From NCBI GenBank assembly GCA_903910495.1, contig CAIVZW010000073.1, positions 1 to 10,922 of the forward strand: a DNA stretch of 10,922 nt. Direction: 5' to 3'. This DNA comes from an uncultured beta proteobacterium (GTDB lineage Bacteria; Pseudomonadota; Gammaproteobacteria; Burkholderiales; Rhodocyclaceae). The translations under genes were made by a program, and so were the position numbers. Positions 1-7,113 of the stretch are shown here, one piece after another; positions within the stretch are counted from its first letter, which is position 1; each line of letters starts with the position of its first letter. Below the pieces are notes generated by a model that did no database searches, had not been told where the DNA came from, and saw nothing but the letters and a program-made list of their open reading frames with translations.

Positions 1-173
1 CCTACGAGTTCGGTCAGCATGTGGCCAAGCACCATTTCTGTCGCAAGTGCGGGATCTACCCCTTTCACCAGAGCATGCGCAAACCCGGCCACTACCGGAT
101 CAACCTGGGCTGCGTCGAAGGGGTCGATGCGCTGGCCTTGCCCGTCGAGGTGTTCGACGGGGCTTCGCTTTAA
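1..173 (+). CDS. GFA / CENP-V domain protein, C-terminal part (5' truncated)
   Basis: The reading frame is open from base 3 to the TAA at 171-173 and starts outside the window. The visible residues contain [14 protein letters not shown], the second zinc-binding Cys-X2-Cys of the GFA (glutathione-dependent formaldehyde-activating enzyme-like, former DUF636) fold, followed by the usual short tail with a conserved INLGC segment. Members bind structural zinc; only a few are shown to bind glutathione or formaldehyde adducts, so the biochemical role here is open. Only about 56 residues of a family usually 115-150 long are present. It lies 23 bases upstream of the macro-domain gene on the same strand, so the two could be co-transcribed. 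Confidence 0.8.
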   Translation, partial: YEFGQHVAKHHFCRKCGIYPFHQSMRKPGHYRINLGCVEGVDALALPVEVFDGASL

Positions 174-196
174 ACGCGCAGCGGGGTTGTAATGCA

Positions 197-712
197 ATGA
201 TTGATCAGGTTCTGTGTGCCCTTCAGGGCGACATCACGCAGCTTGCTGTCGATGCCATCGTCAATGCGGCGAAGTCCTCGCTGCTCGGTGGCGGCGGTGT
301 CGATGGCGCGATTCACCGGGCGGCCGGTCCCGAACTTCTGGCGGAGTGCCGGACCCTTGGTGGTTGCAACACCGGCGAGGCCCGGCTGACCGCAGGCTAC
401 CGCTTGCCTGCACGCTACGTCATCCACACCGTCGGCCCGGTCTGGCATGGCGGCCTGCACGGCGAACCGGGGCTGCTGGCTTCCTGTTATCGCCAGTCGC
501 TCAAACTCGCTGCCGGGAAAGGGATTTTCAACCTGGCTTTCCCGAGCATCAGTACCGGTGTATATGGCTATCCGATTGAACTGGCCGCAGACATTGCCGT
601 TGCGACGGTTCGTTCCTGCCTGCCGGAACACCCGGCCATTCGCGAGGTGTTGTTCTGCTGCTTTTCGTCAGACGACTTGCAGGTCTATGAGCGGGTGCTG
701 AACAACAAATAG
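197..712 (+). CDS. Macro domain protein, probable O-acetyl-ADP-ribose deacetylase / ADP-ribosyl hydrolase (YmdB / MacroD type)
   Basis: A 171-residue single-domain protein starting [14 protein letters not shown]. It shows the family signatures in order: GDIT (11-14), NAA followed by the glycine-rich loop and [10 protein letters not shown] (about 23-44), VIHTVGPVW (75-83) and [11 protein letters not shown] (117-127). Asn23 and Asp36 correspond to residues implicated in hydrolysis in MacroD-type enzymes. The family removes ADP-ribose from proteins or nucleic acids, or deacetylates O-acetyl-ADP-ribose, in the cytoplasm. The ATG at 197 is chosen because homology begins there; the frame stays open upstream to 47, but those residues overlap the GFA gene and look like shadow coding. 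The Shine-Dalgarno is weak, so translation may depend on the upstream gene, 23 bases away. It converges on the biotin carrier gene with a 34-base gap. Confidence 0.92.
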   Translation: MIDQVLCALQGDITQLAVDAIVNAAKSSLLGGGGVDGAIHRAAGPELLAECRTLGGCNTGEARLTAGYRLPARYVIHTVGPVWHGGLHGEPGLLASCYRQSLKLAAGKGIFNLAFPSISTGVYGYPIELAADIAVATVRSCLPEHPAIREVLFCCFSSDDLQVYERVLNNK

Positions 713-746
713 GCAGGGCAGGACCTGACGATCAGCGCAGGCTTGC

Positions 747-1064
747 CTATTCCAGTTCGATCAGAATCTGCCCTTTGACGACCTTTTCGCCTACGGTGAC
801 CAGCACGGCCTTGATCCGGCCATCGTGAGGGGCCTTGATGCGGTTGTGCATTTTCATGGCTTCCTGGATCATCAGCGTGTCGCCGAGCCTGACCTGCTTG
901 CCGGCAGCCGCAGCTATGCTCTCGATCACGCCGGGAATGACGGCCTTGATCACGCGCGGATCGTTTTTTTCATACGGCTTGCGCAGCATGAACTTGCGCG
1001 TCAGGCGCGTGGAGTACGCGCCGTCTTCCAGCATGATCTGGGAAAGTTTGTCCTGTTCGCTCAC
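747..1064 (-). CDS. Biotin carrier protein (biotinyl domain), 1.3S-like subunit
   Basis: A 105-residue protein starting at GTG (1064) with a purine-rich Shine-Dalgarno (GAGAGGAGAGGAA) just after the carboxyltransferase stop, only 13 bases away, so the two genes are co-translated. Residues 31-105 form a biotinyl/lipoyl domain with the biotin acceptor Lys71 in EAMKM (68-72) and the hinge V-I-PG at 42-46. The N-terminal 30 residues, with LTRKFMLRKP, resemble the linker seen in stand-alone biotin carriers of methylmalonyl-CoA decarboxylases and transcarboxylases. It would shuttle carboxyl groups to or from the carboxyltransferase encoded just upstream. The frame remains open to 1163, but that extension lies inside the upstream gene and has no homology-like content. 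Confidence 0.9.
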   Translation of the reverse strand: MSEQDKLSQIMLEDGAYSTRLTRKFMLRKPYEKNDPRVIKAVIPGVIESIAAAAGKQVRLGDTLMIQEAMKMHNRIKAPHDGRIKAVLVTVGEKVVKGQILIELE

Positions 1065-1077
1065 GCTTCCTCTCCTC

Positions 1078-2622
1078 TCAGAACGGCGGTATGCCGTGTT
1101 TTCTGGCCGGACGCGTTTCGTTCTTGTTCTTCGTGACTTCAAGGGCATGAACGATGTAGGCACGAGTCTCTTCGGGGCTGATTACCGCGTCGACGAAGCC
1201 CAGTGATGCGGCAACATAAGGATTGGCGAACTTGTCGGTGTATTCCTTGACCTTGAGCTTGCGCATCTCGTCGGGATTTTCGGCGGCCAGGATCTCGCTG
1301 CGGAAAATGATGTTGGCCGCGCCTTCCGGGCCCATGACGGCAATTTCGGCGGTCGGCCAGGCAAAGACGAAGTCGGCGCGCAGATGGTTGGAACACATGG
1401 CGATGTAGCCACCGCCGTAGGCCTTGCGCAGGATCACCGTAATCTTGGGCACAGTGGCTTCGCTGTAGGCATAGAGCACCTTGGCACCGTGACGGATCAC
1501 GCCCGCGTGTTCCTGGTCGGAACCCGGCAGGTAGCCCGGGATGTCCATCAGGGTCAGCAGCGGGATGCTGAAAGCGTCGCAGAAGCGGACAAAGCGGGCG
1601 ATCTTGTCCGAGGCGTCGATGTCGAGAACGCCGGCCAGCACCAGCGCCTGGTTGCAAATGATGCCGACGGTTTCGCCATTGATGCGGCCAAAACCGATCA
1701 CCGCGTTGGGCGCGAACAGTTCGTACACTTCGAGGAACTCGGAGTCATCGACCAGGGCGCGCACGATGTCGCGTACGTCGAACGGCACCTTGGAATCCTT
1801 GGGCACCAGATTCTCGATCTTGTACGACGCTTTCGGCTTTTTCTGGGCAATGGCGGCAGCCTTTTGCCGGTTGTTCGACGGGAGATAGTCGAAGAGCTGC
1901 TTGATCTGTTCGAAGCACTCTTGCTCGCTCTCGGCAAAGAAGTGGGCGTTGCCGGAAATCTCGGCCTGCACGCGTGCGCCACCGAGATCTTCCATCGAGA
2001 TTTCCTCACCGAGGACAGTCTTGACGACTTCCGGACCGGTGATGAACATCTTGGAAATGTTGTCGACGACGAAGACGAAGTCGGTCAGGGCCGGGGAATA
2101 AACGGCGCCACCGGCGCAGGGGCCGAGGATGACCGAGATCTGGGGAATGACGCCCGAAGCCAGAGTGTTGCGATAAAAGATTTCACCATAGCCGGCCAGC
2201 GAATTGACGCCTTCCTGGATGCGCGCGCCGCCGGAATCGTTGATGCCGATGATTGGTATCCCCAGGTTGATCGCATGATCCATGACCTTGGTGATCTTGC
2301 GCGCGTGCATGATGCCGAGCGAACCGCCGGCCACCGTGAAATCCTGCGCATAGATGCACACCGGACGGCCGCCGATGGTGCCGGAACCGGTGATGACGCC
2401 ATCGGCGTGCAGTTCCTTGTCACCCATGCCGAAATCCTGGCAGTTGTGTTCAACGAACAGGTCGTATTCATGGAACGAACCCGAATCCAGCAGCGCGGTT
2501 ATACGCTCGCGGGCGGTCATCTTGCCACCGGCGTGCTGCTTGCTGATGGCCTTGTCGCCACCGCCTTTTGAAACCGTTGATTTGCGGGTAAAGAAATCGA
2601 AAATTTTCTGCGTAATAGACAT
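1078..2622 (-). CDS. Acyl-CoA carboxyltransferase, propionyl-CoA carboxylase beta / methylmalonyl-CoA decarboxylase alpha (12S) type
   Basis: A 514-residue crotonase-fold carboxyltransferase with both halves complete. The N half has the oxyanion motif SGGARIQEG (130-138) and GPCAGGAVYSPALTD (168-181). The C half has DIPGYLPG, the glycine-rich AYGGGYIAM and WPTAEIAVMGPEGAANI. The C-terminal tail RKHGIPPF is of the type found in MmdA/PccB proteins (LPPKKHG-like). It transfers a carboxyl group between biotin and a short acyl-CoA, most likely propionyl-CoA/methylmalonyl-CoA. ATG 2622 is preferred over the in-frame GTG at 2631 because AGAAGG sits 8 bases before the ATG but abuts the GTG. The biotin carrier follows 13 bases downstream. 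No biotin carboxylase, 5S or membrane decarboxylase subunit is in view, so the exact enzyme is unsettled. Confidence 0.92.
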   Translation of the reverse strand: MSITQKIFDFFTRKSTVSKGGGDKAISKQHAGGKMTARERITALLDSGSFHEYDLFVEHNCQDFGMGDKELHADGVITGSGTIGGRPVCIYAQDFTVAGGSLGIMHARKITKVMDHAINLGIPIIGINDSGGARIQEGVNSLAGYGEIFYRNTLASGVIPQISVILGPCAGGAVYSPALTDFVFVVDNISKMFITGPEVVKTVLGEEISMEDLGGARVQAEISGNAHFFAESEQECFEQIKQLFDYLPSNNRQKAAAIAQKKPKASYKIENLVPKDSKVPFDVRDIVRALVDDSEFLEVYELFAPNAVIGFGRINGETVGIICNQALVLAGVLDIDASDKIARFVRFCDAFSIPLLTLMDIPGYLPGSDQEHAGVIRHGAKVLYAYSEATVPKITVILRKAYGGGYIAMCSNHLRADFVFAWPTAEIAVMGPEGAANIIFRSEILAAENPDEMRKLKVKEYTDKFANPYVAASLGFVDAVISPEETRAYIVHALEVTKNKNETRPARKHGIPPF

Positions 2623-2760
2623 GATTGCCACCTTCTTAAAACGAGACTCGTTGTTGCCAGAAATCAGTGCTTTTCAAAAGCCGGCAGTGTAACAGCTTTG
2701 GGGTCGGACTGAGTCAGCCAGCTCCATGGATTGGGCCATCGCCCTTGACTGCAAAATCCT

Positions 2761-2812
2761 CCGCAGAGCCGCAGAGAAAATCATGTTTTTCCTTTCTCTG
2801 CGTTTCCTCTGC
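2761..2812. repeat. Palindromic intergenic repeat (GCAGAG / CTCTGC type), possible terminator of the DMT gene
   Basis: Two nested inverted arms are visible: GCAGAGAAA (2771-2779) pairs with TTTCTCTGC (2793-2801), and GCAGAG (2763-2768) pairs with CTCTGC (2807-2812). The block begins 6 bases past the stop codon of the minus-strand transporter gene, so its RNA would fold as a 3' hairpin. There is no clean U-run after it, so termination is only possible. The CCGCAGAG...CTCTGCG wording resembles dispersed palindromes I know from other proteobacterial intergenic DNA; that part is recollection, not measured. Confidence 0.55.
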
Positions 2813-2818
2813 CTGCTG

Positions 2819-3787
2819 TCAGGTCGCGTGGCCTTCCGCAACCACGGGTACTGGCTTGATCCGTACCGCCCACAATACGCCGGCGACAAGAAATGCGATA
2901 CCGAGCAGCGTCAACGGCTCGGGCCATTGGCCGCGCAAGATGAAGGCGTAGGCCAGCGCCGCCAGTGTTTCGAAAACGATCAGTTGCCCCGCCACTACAG
3001 TCGGCAGGCGCTGGCTGGCTTCGTTCCAGCAGAGCGTGCCGAGCCATGAGGCAAACAGGCCGATAGTGCACATCAGGCCGATGAAAAAACCGGGGCGCGG
3101 CCCGAACGGCATCGGAAACGAATGCTCGCCGACGCTCATGCCGGCCCACAGCACGGCGTATCCGATCAGCGACAGGGGCAGGGTGGCGAGGCCCTGTGCG
3201 GTTGCCCAGGTGCGCGGGCGGCGACCGGGATGATGGCGCAGCCAGTCGGCATTGCGCAGCGGATACCACGTCCAGCAGGCCAGTGCGCCAATGGCGAGCG
3301 CTGCACCGCTGGCATAGCGGGGAATGTCGGCGTGGGCATCGCCGACCAGGGCGGCAAACTCGACGTTGTTCACGCAGCCGATGCCCGTGGCCATCAGGGC
3401 CAGCGAAGGTGCGAGTTTTTTCCAGGGCAGCTGCCCGTCCCTCTGGCGGTCGCGCAGGTTCGCCGTAATCCCGATCACGACCGGCAGGGTGCCGATGATC
3501 ATGGTCGGCAAGGGACCGCCGGCACGCTGGATGGCGCTGGCCAGGCAGAGGTAGTAAAGGAGATTGCCGATGGCCGAGAGCTTGATCGCTTCCAGCCAGT
3601 CGGCGCGTGATAACTGACGCAGTTCGGCACGACCCAGCCAGGCCAGCGGCAGGGCAATCAGGCCGAAGGCGAGATAGCGCCCAACGGATTGCAGTGCCGC
3701 CGGATATTCGGGCAGGAGCAGGGGGCCGATAAAAACCAGCCCCCAGATCAGGCCTGCCGTTAGAGCGTAAAAGACGCCAATCAACAT
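2819..3787 (-). CDS. EamA/DMT-family membrane transporter (10 TM)
   Basis: A 322-residue, strongly hydrophobic protein with about ten predicted membrane segments in two repeats, typical length for drug/metabolite transporter (EamA) permeases. The N-terminus ALTAGLIWGLVFIGP is the usual first-helix pattern, with the conserved aromatic/glycine cluster. The second repeat includes LASWLGTLCWNEASQRLPT and the TM9-TM10 pair ending in a short basic tail. Substrates of this family range over amino acids, nucleotide precursors and drugs and cannot be read from sequence. AAGGA six bases before the ATG fixes the start. It lies 36 bases downstream of the FKBP gene on the same strand and may be co-transcribed with it; a palindromic repeat follows its stop. 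Confidence 0.85.
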   Translation of the reverse strand: MLIGVFYALTAGLIWGLVFIGPLLLPEYPAALQSVGRYLAFGLIALPLAWLGRAELRQLSRADWLEAIKLSAIGNLLYYLCLASAIQRAGGPLPTMIIGTLPVVIGITANLRDRQRDGQLPWKKLAPSLALMATGIGCVNNVEFAALVGDAHADIPRYASGAALAIGALACWTWYPLRNADWLRHHPGRRPRTWATAQGLATLPLSLIGYAVLWAGMSVGEHSFPMPFGPRPGFFIGLMCTIGLFASWLGTLCWNEASQRLPTVVAGQLIVFETLAALAYAFILRGQWPEPLTLLGIAFLVAGVLWAVRIKPVPVVAEGHAT

Positions 3788-3823
3788 TGCAGATCCTTGC
3801 CGCTAACTATCGGGCAGAGGCGT

Positions 3824-4234
3824 TTATTTGAGGATCTCCAGAAGCTCAATCTCAAAGTTAAGGGTTGATTCGGGAGGAATCGTCCCGGGAATGCCACGAC
3901 TGCCGTAAGCCAGGCCCGGCGGACAAAGCAGTCTGGCCTTGCCGCCAACCTTCATCGTCTGTACCCCCTCAGTCCAGCACGGGATGACCCGGTTCAGGGG
4001 GAAGCTGGCCGGCTGTCCGCGCCCGTAGGAACTGTCGAATTCCTTGCCGCTGGCCAGTGTGCCACGGTAGTGAACCTTGACGGTGTCCGTGCTTTTCGGG
4101 CTGGCGCCGCTGCCTTCCTTGAGCATGGTGATCACGATCCCGGAGGCCGTTCTGGTTTCCTTGGGTTCAGCCGCTGTGGCCTGAAAGGTGGCAAGGAAAA
4201 GGAAGGCAGAGATAGTTGCGACGAGTGTCTTCAT
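3824..4234 (-). CDS. FKBP-type peptidyl-prolyl cis-trans isomerase with signal peptide
   Basis: A 136-residue precursor. Residues 1-22 are a classical Sec signal peptide (Lys near the start, a hydrophobic core, then ATAA before EPK), so the enzyme should act in the periplasm. The remaining ~114 residues are one FKBP domain: VKVHYRGTLASGKEFDSS, the active-site stretch VIPCWTEGVQ, and the 80s loop AYGSRGIPGTIPPESTLNFE. The Trp, Tyr and Phe pocket residues are conserved. Two cysteines, in VIPCW and LLCPP, occupy positions equivalent to FKBP12 residues 58 and 76. The ATG at 4234 is chosen because the signal peptide starts there; the frame is open to 4432, but that stretch is repeat DNA. The Shine-Dalgarno (AGG next to the ATG) is poor. 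Confidence 0.9.
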   Translation of the reverse strand: MKTLVATISAFLFLATFQATAAEPKETRTASGIVITMLKEGSGASPKSTDTVKVHYRGTLASGKEFDSSYGRGQPASFPLNRVIPCWTEGVQTMKVGGKARLLCPPGLAYGSRGIPGTIPPESTLNFEIELLEILK

Positions 4235-4237
4235 CCT

Positions 4238-4275
4238 ATAAACCGCAGTTGAAAGATGATGATCCCTTCGATGCC
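4238..4275 (+). repeat. Dispersed intergenic repeat, copy A
   Basis: The core AGTTGAAAGATGATGA (4247-4262), followed by a variable base, CCCTTCG, a variable base and TGCC, recurs at 10347-10375 with only two differences over 29 bases. An ATAAACC precedes the core in both copies, though copy B has four to five extra bases between. Both copies are intergenic, which argues for a repeat family rather than a protein-coding match. Confidence 0.7.
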
Positions 4276-4285
4276 CCGCAGGAAA

Positions 4286-4316
4286 TCCCCCTGGGGGACA
4301 CGCCCGCTGTGCGGGC
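4286..4316. repeat. Two consecutive short GC-rich hairpins
   Basis: TCCCC-CTG-GGGGA (4286-4298) and GCCCGC-TGT-GCGGGC (4302-4316) are perfect inverted repeats with three-base loops placed back to back. They lie in the upstream region of the minus-strand FKBP gene, inside the repeat-rich block, and could be part of a REP-like element or of the 5' leader. Confidence 0.5.
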
Positions 4317-4317
4317 T

Positions 4318-4379
4318 GCTCAGGGCGAACGGACGTTTCGCCCTCCGAGTGATGGATCAAAACCCCGTTCGTGGTGAGC
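4318..4379. repeat. Imperfect inverted repeat of the CTCAGGGCGAACGG / CCGTTCGTGGTGAG type
   Basis: GCTCAGGGCGAACGG (4318-4332) matches the reverse complement of CCGTTCGTGGTGAGC (4365-4379) at 12 of 15 positions. The right arm continues as CTGTCGAACCATGAG. These words resemble a dispersed palindromic element I recall from many proteobacterial intergenic regions; membership is inferred from that resemblance. Confidence 0.5.
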
Positions 4380-4595
4380 CTGTCGAACCATGAGAGGGTT
4401 TCTACCTGGCCGACTGAGTTTTTTAGATTCATGGAAGCGCCTTTGCTTTGGGGTTGAGGATCAAATGACCGATGCGAAGACAGAATTGTGCCGCAATTCG
4501 GAGATATTTCATGATTCCTTGCAAAAGCTTTGTTGAAGCCGGGTTGGCAGCTGGGCTACCATGTGCATTGTCTTGTCATCGGATGCGCTTCGGCC

Positions 4596-5372
4596 ATGGA
4601 ATCCTTTCGCCTTCGCCTGTTCCACATCCTGCACCGGCCGGTGCCGACCAACCGGGCGGCACGCTACATCAACTATGTCCTGGCGGCGGTGATTCTGGCC
4701 AATTGCGCCGCGGTCGCTCTGGAGACGGTGCCGTCGATTTACGCACCCAACCGGGCTCTGTTCCACGCTCTGGAAGCTTTCTCGACCGGGTTTTTCATCA
4801 TCGAGTACGGACTTCGCCTGTGGGTCTGTGTCGAGCAGACCCGCTACAACGCGCCGATCAGCGGGCGGCTGAACTACGCGCTGCATCCGCTGCCGCTGCT
4901 TGACCTGCTCGTCATCGTCACCTTGTGGGCGCCGTGGGATCTGCGTTTCCTGCGCATCTTCCGCCTCTCCCGCTTACTCCGGGTGTTGCATCTGGAAGGG
5001 CTTGACCGTTCCTTTCAGGCGATCTCCGGTGCCGTCGGCCGGCGCAAGCATCTGCTGGTGATTTCGCTGCTGATAATGTTGATCACGACCTATTGTTTTG
5101 CCGCACTGCTCTATCTGGTCGAGCACGCGGCCCAGCCGGACAAGTTCAGCAGCATTCCGGAAACCCTGTGGTGGGCCATCGTGACGCTGACCACCGTCGG
5201 CTACGGTGACATCACCCCGGTGACCTCGCTCGGCAAGGCACTTTCCGGGGCGATCGTGCTGGTCGGCATCGGCATCTTTGCCTTGCCGACGGCGATCATG
5301 ACCGCGGCGATACTCGATGCCGGCAGGGATCAGCCCAGCCACTGTCCGCATTGCGGCAATCATCTCGACTGA
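4596..5372 (+). CDS. Voltage-gated-type potassium channel (6 TM, TVGYGD filter)
   Basis: A 258-residue inner-membrane ion channel. Segments by residue: S1 25-44, S2 55-77, S3 97-112, an arginine-rich S4 (DLRFLRIFRLSRLLRVLHL, 115-133), S5 151-175, pore helix and K+ selectivity filter TVGYGD (200-205), S6 212-240. The S4 has an Arg about every third residue, as in voltage sensors of the KvAP/Kch class. The tail ends in CPHCGNHLD, a single Cys-X2-Cys that could bind metal between subunits of the tetramer. ATG 4596 is chosen because the family N-terminus begins near here; a TTG at 4530 would add 22 unconvincing residues. No strong Shine-Dalgarno is seen. The gene is monocistronic between oppositely oriented genes. 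Confidence 0.9.
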   Translation: MESFRLRLFHILHRPVPTNRAARYINYVLAAVILANCAAVALETVPSIYAPNRALFHALEAFSTGFFIIEYGLRLWVCVEQTRYNAPISGRLNYALHPLPLLDLLVIVTLWAPWDLRFLRIFRLSRLLRVLHLEGLDRSFQAISGAVGRRKHLLVISLLIMLITTYCFAALLYLVEHAAQPDKFSSIPETLWWAIVTLTTVGYGDITPVTSLGKALSGAIVLVGIGIFALPTAIMTAAILDAGRDQPSHCPHCGNHLD

Positions 5373-5391
5373 CCCGAATATTTTCTCGTGT

Positions 5392-5417
5392 CCGCGCCAA
5401 AGCACCTGCGAGCGCGG
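5392..5417 (+). terminator. Possible weak terminator after the potassium channel gene
   Basis: CCGCGC (5392-5397) and GCGCGG (5412-5417) form a 6-bp GC stem around a 14-base loop, 19 bases past the channel stop. It is followed by TTGATCCTCATTT, which is T-rich but not a T-run. The long loop makes this tentative. Confidence 0.3.
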
Positions 5418-5634
5418 TTGATCCTCATTTGATCGTGCACGAAATCCACCCAGTCGCTGCCATCGACCTTGCTTCCCACCAACACTTCAGATCAATCACC
5501 ATCTCATAGGGATCCGAGGTTAACTTCGCGATTCACTGTTTACAATGGATCCTTATAAATTACTGCACGTCTTACAATAAGATGTGGGGAAAGATCATCG
5601 CTCTGCCGGCGGTATTTGACTAGCAGCAAGGGCA

Positions 5635-6510
5635 TTACTGCGCTGCCCTCAGTGCAGCAATGCGTTCTTCCATCGGCGGATGCGTCATGAACAGGCGTTT
5701 GATGCCGCCACCCACACCACCTGAAATGCCGAAGGCCGCCATTTTGTCGGGCAGAGGTTGTGGGTGCAGGGAAGCAAGGCGCTCCAGGGCGGCGATCATG
5801 TTACTCCGCCCGGCCAGATCAGCACCGCCACGGTCGGCGCGGAACTCTCGCTGACGCGAGAACCACATAACGATGATCGAGGCGAGAATACCCAGCACCA
5901 GTTCGGCGATGATCATCGTGATAAAAAAGGCGGGGCCATGGCCTCGTTCGGTTTTGAATATCACTTTGTCCACCAGCGAACCGATGACGCGGGACAGGAA
6001 CATGACGAAGGTGTTTACAACCCCTTGGATCAGCGCCATCGTTACCATGTCTCCGCTGGCCGCGTGGGTGACTTCATGGGCCAATACTGCCTCGGCTTCC
6101 GGACGCGTCATCTGCTGCAACAATCCGCTGGAGACAGCAATGAGCGAGCTGTTCTTGCTCATGCCCGTGGCAAAGGCGTTGACGTCCGGTGCGTCGTACA
6201 CGCCAACCTCGGGCATGGAAATGCCCGCCTTGGTGGCGTATTTGCGTACGGTTTCAACCAGCCAGAATTCAGTGGAGTTCGATGGCGTTTCGATGACATG
6301 AACACCCATCGATTTTTTTGCCGACCATTTGGAAATGGCGAGGGAGATGAATGACCCGCCAAAACCCATTACGGCAGTGAAGATCAGCAATGAAGTGAGG
6401 TTAAGCCCATTGGCGTTGAGATAGGGTTCCACACCAAGCAGGCGCATGGTAACTGACAACACCATAACAATGGCGAGGTTGGTGCCTAAGAACAGCAGGA
6501 TACGTTTCAT
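5635..6510 (-). CDS. htpX: HtpX membrane-bound zinc metalloprotease (M48B)
   Basis: A 291-residue protein matching the normal HtpX length. It has two N-terminal membrane helices (about 4-24 and 38-60), the zinc motif HEVTH (145-149) followed by ASGDMVTM, two further helices (about 158-178 and 193-218), the third zinc ligand Glu222 in [13 protein letters not shown], and the conserved C-terminal THPPMEERI. HtpX cleaves misfolded or damaged inner-membrane proteins on the cytoplasmic side and acts alongside FtsH. The start MKRI is typical of the family; GGA lies 6-8 bases before the ATG. It is 85 bases downstream of the DUF2062 gene on the same strand; that gap holds a TATAAT-like word without a good -35, and I see no clear heat-shock (sigma-32) promoter. 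Confidence 0.96.
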   Translation of the reverse strand: MKRILLFLGTNLAIVMVLSVTMRLLGVEPYLNANGLNLTSLLIFTAVMGFGGSFISLAISKWSAKKSMGVHVIETPSNSTEFWLVETVRKYATKAGISMPEVGVYDAPDVNAFATGMSKNSSLIAVSSGLLQQMTRPEAEAVLAHEVTHAASGDMVTMALIQGVVNTFVMFLSRVIGSLVDKVIFKTERGHGPAFFITMIIAELVLGILASIIVMWFSRQREFRADRGGADLAGRSNMIAALERLASLHPQPLPDKMAAFGISGGVGGGIKRLFMTHPPMEERIAALRAAQ

Positions 6511-6595
6511 GGCGATTCCATTCTTGAATACTCGATGTCGAGGCGGTGTACTGACCTCTGTGGTGATCCAGCTCGATTATAGCGGCGAAAATAGC

Positions 6596-7108
6596 TTAAT
6601 CGGCGCCCCCTTGACGTTTCGAGGCGACACGCCAGATCCACACCTGCGAGATGAGCAGGTAACTGGCGATAGAGACGAAGGTCGCCATTATTCCGAGGCC
6701 GGCGATCAGCGGCATGCCGATCATTCCGAGGTTCTCCCAGTACGCCAAGGGATCAACCAGCGAAAACGCCGCCGGTATCGAAACCCCGGTCGCCCAAGCC
6801 CCGAGACGGTAGGCCGCGTAGTAGATGGGCGGAACGGTCAGGGGGTTGGTTAATAGCGTTCCCGCGACGGCGACCGGAACGTTGACCCTCAGGACAACCG
6901 CCACCGCCGCTGCGATGAGGATCTGGGCGATGGGAATGAGCAGTCCGATGAACAGGCCGATCGCGGCGCCAGTGGCGACACCGCGCCGTGACCAGTGCCA
7001 GACTTTCGGGTGAGCAAGGTAGGGCGCCAGCGTACGCAGCCAGGGGTTGGCTTCGAGCTGCTCGCGGCTGGGCGCCAGCGCCCGCAATCGTTGAATCAGG
7101 CAAGCCAT
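6596..7108 (-). CDS. DUF2062 domain membrane protein
   Basis: A 170-residue protein with an N-terminal basic region, then the DUF2062 pattern: WHWSRRGVATGAAIGLFIGLLIP (about 41-63), a second hydrophobic stretch, and the diagnostic TNPLTVPPIYYAAYRLGAW (about 89-107). A C-terminal hydrophobic pair ends in a basic tail. The family is widespread in proteobacteria, sometimes fused to glycosyltransferases, and has no firm function. The ATG at 7108 is 5 bases past the yccA stop, and AGG overlapping that stop can serve as Shine-Dalgarno, so it is translated as the last tightly packed gene of the hpf-alx-yccA run. An in-frame TTG at 7117 is less likely. Confidence 0.87.
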   Translation of the reverse strand: MACLIQRLRALAPSREQLEANPWLRTLAPYLAHPKVWHWSRRGVATGAAIGLFIGLLIPIAQILIAAAVAVVLRVNVPVAVAGTLLTNPLTVPPIYYAAYRLGAWATGVSIPAAFSLVDPLAYWENLGMIGMPLIAGLGIMATFVSIASYLLISQVWIWRVASKRQGGAD

Positions 7109-7113
7109 AGTCC

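Larger units (their letters stand above)
4235..4595. other. Gene-free 361-base stretch, largely repeat/palindromic DNA
   Basis: No convincing gene lies between the divergent FKBP (-) and potassium channel (+) genes. The left two thirds (4238-4390) are repeat-like with several inverted repeats, listed separately. The right third contains a perfect 6-bp dyad GAATTG-TGCCG-CAATTC (4483-4499) and no clear promoter for the channel gene. Promoters for both flanking genes must lie here, but I cannot place a -35/-10 pair with confidence. Confidence 0.6.

Noticed and set aside
47..196. Upstream extension of the macro-domain gene to 47
   Set aside because: Overlaps the GFA gene frame and lacks macro-domain similarity; homology begins at the ATG at 197.
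1384..2571. Long 395-codon plus-strand open frame antisense to the carboxyltransferase
   Set aside because: It lies wholly within a strongly supported gene, has no recognisable domain, and is explained by GC-rich codon bias.
4235..4432. N-terminal extension of the FKBP protein
   Set aside because: The extension is palindromic repeat DNA, and a clear signal peptide starts at 4234.
4455..5436. Short inverted match TGAGGATCAA / TTGATCCTCA flanking the potassium channel gene
   Set aside because: Only about 10 bases, expected by chance at this distance, with no target-site duplication or transposase.
6511..6595. Heat-shock (sigma-32) promoter before htpX
   Set aside because: No CTTGAA/CCCCAT-like pair at proper spacing; only a TATAAT-like word without a good -35.
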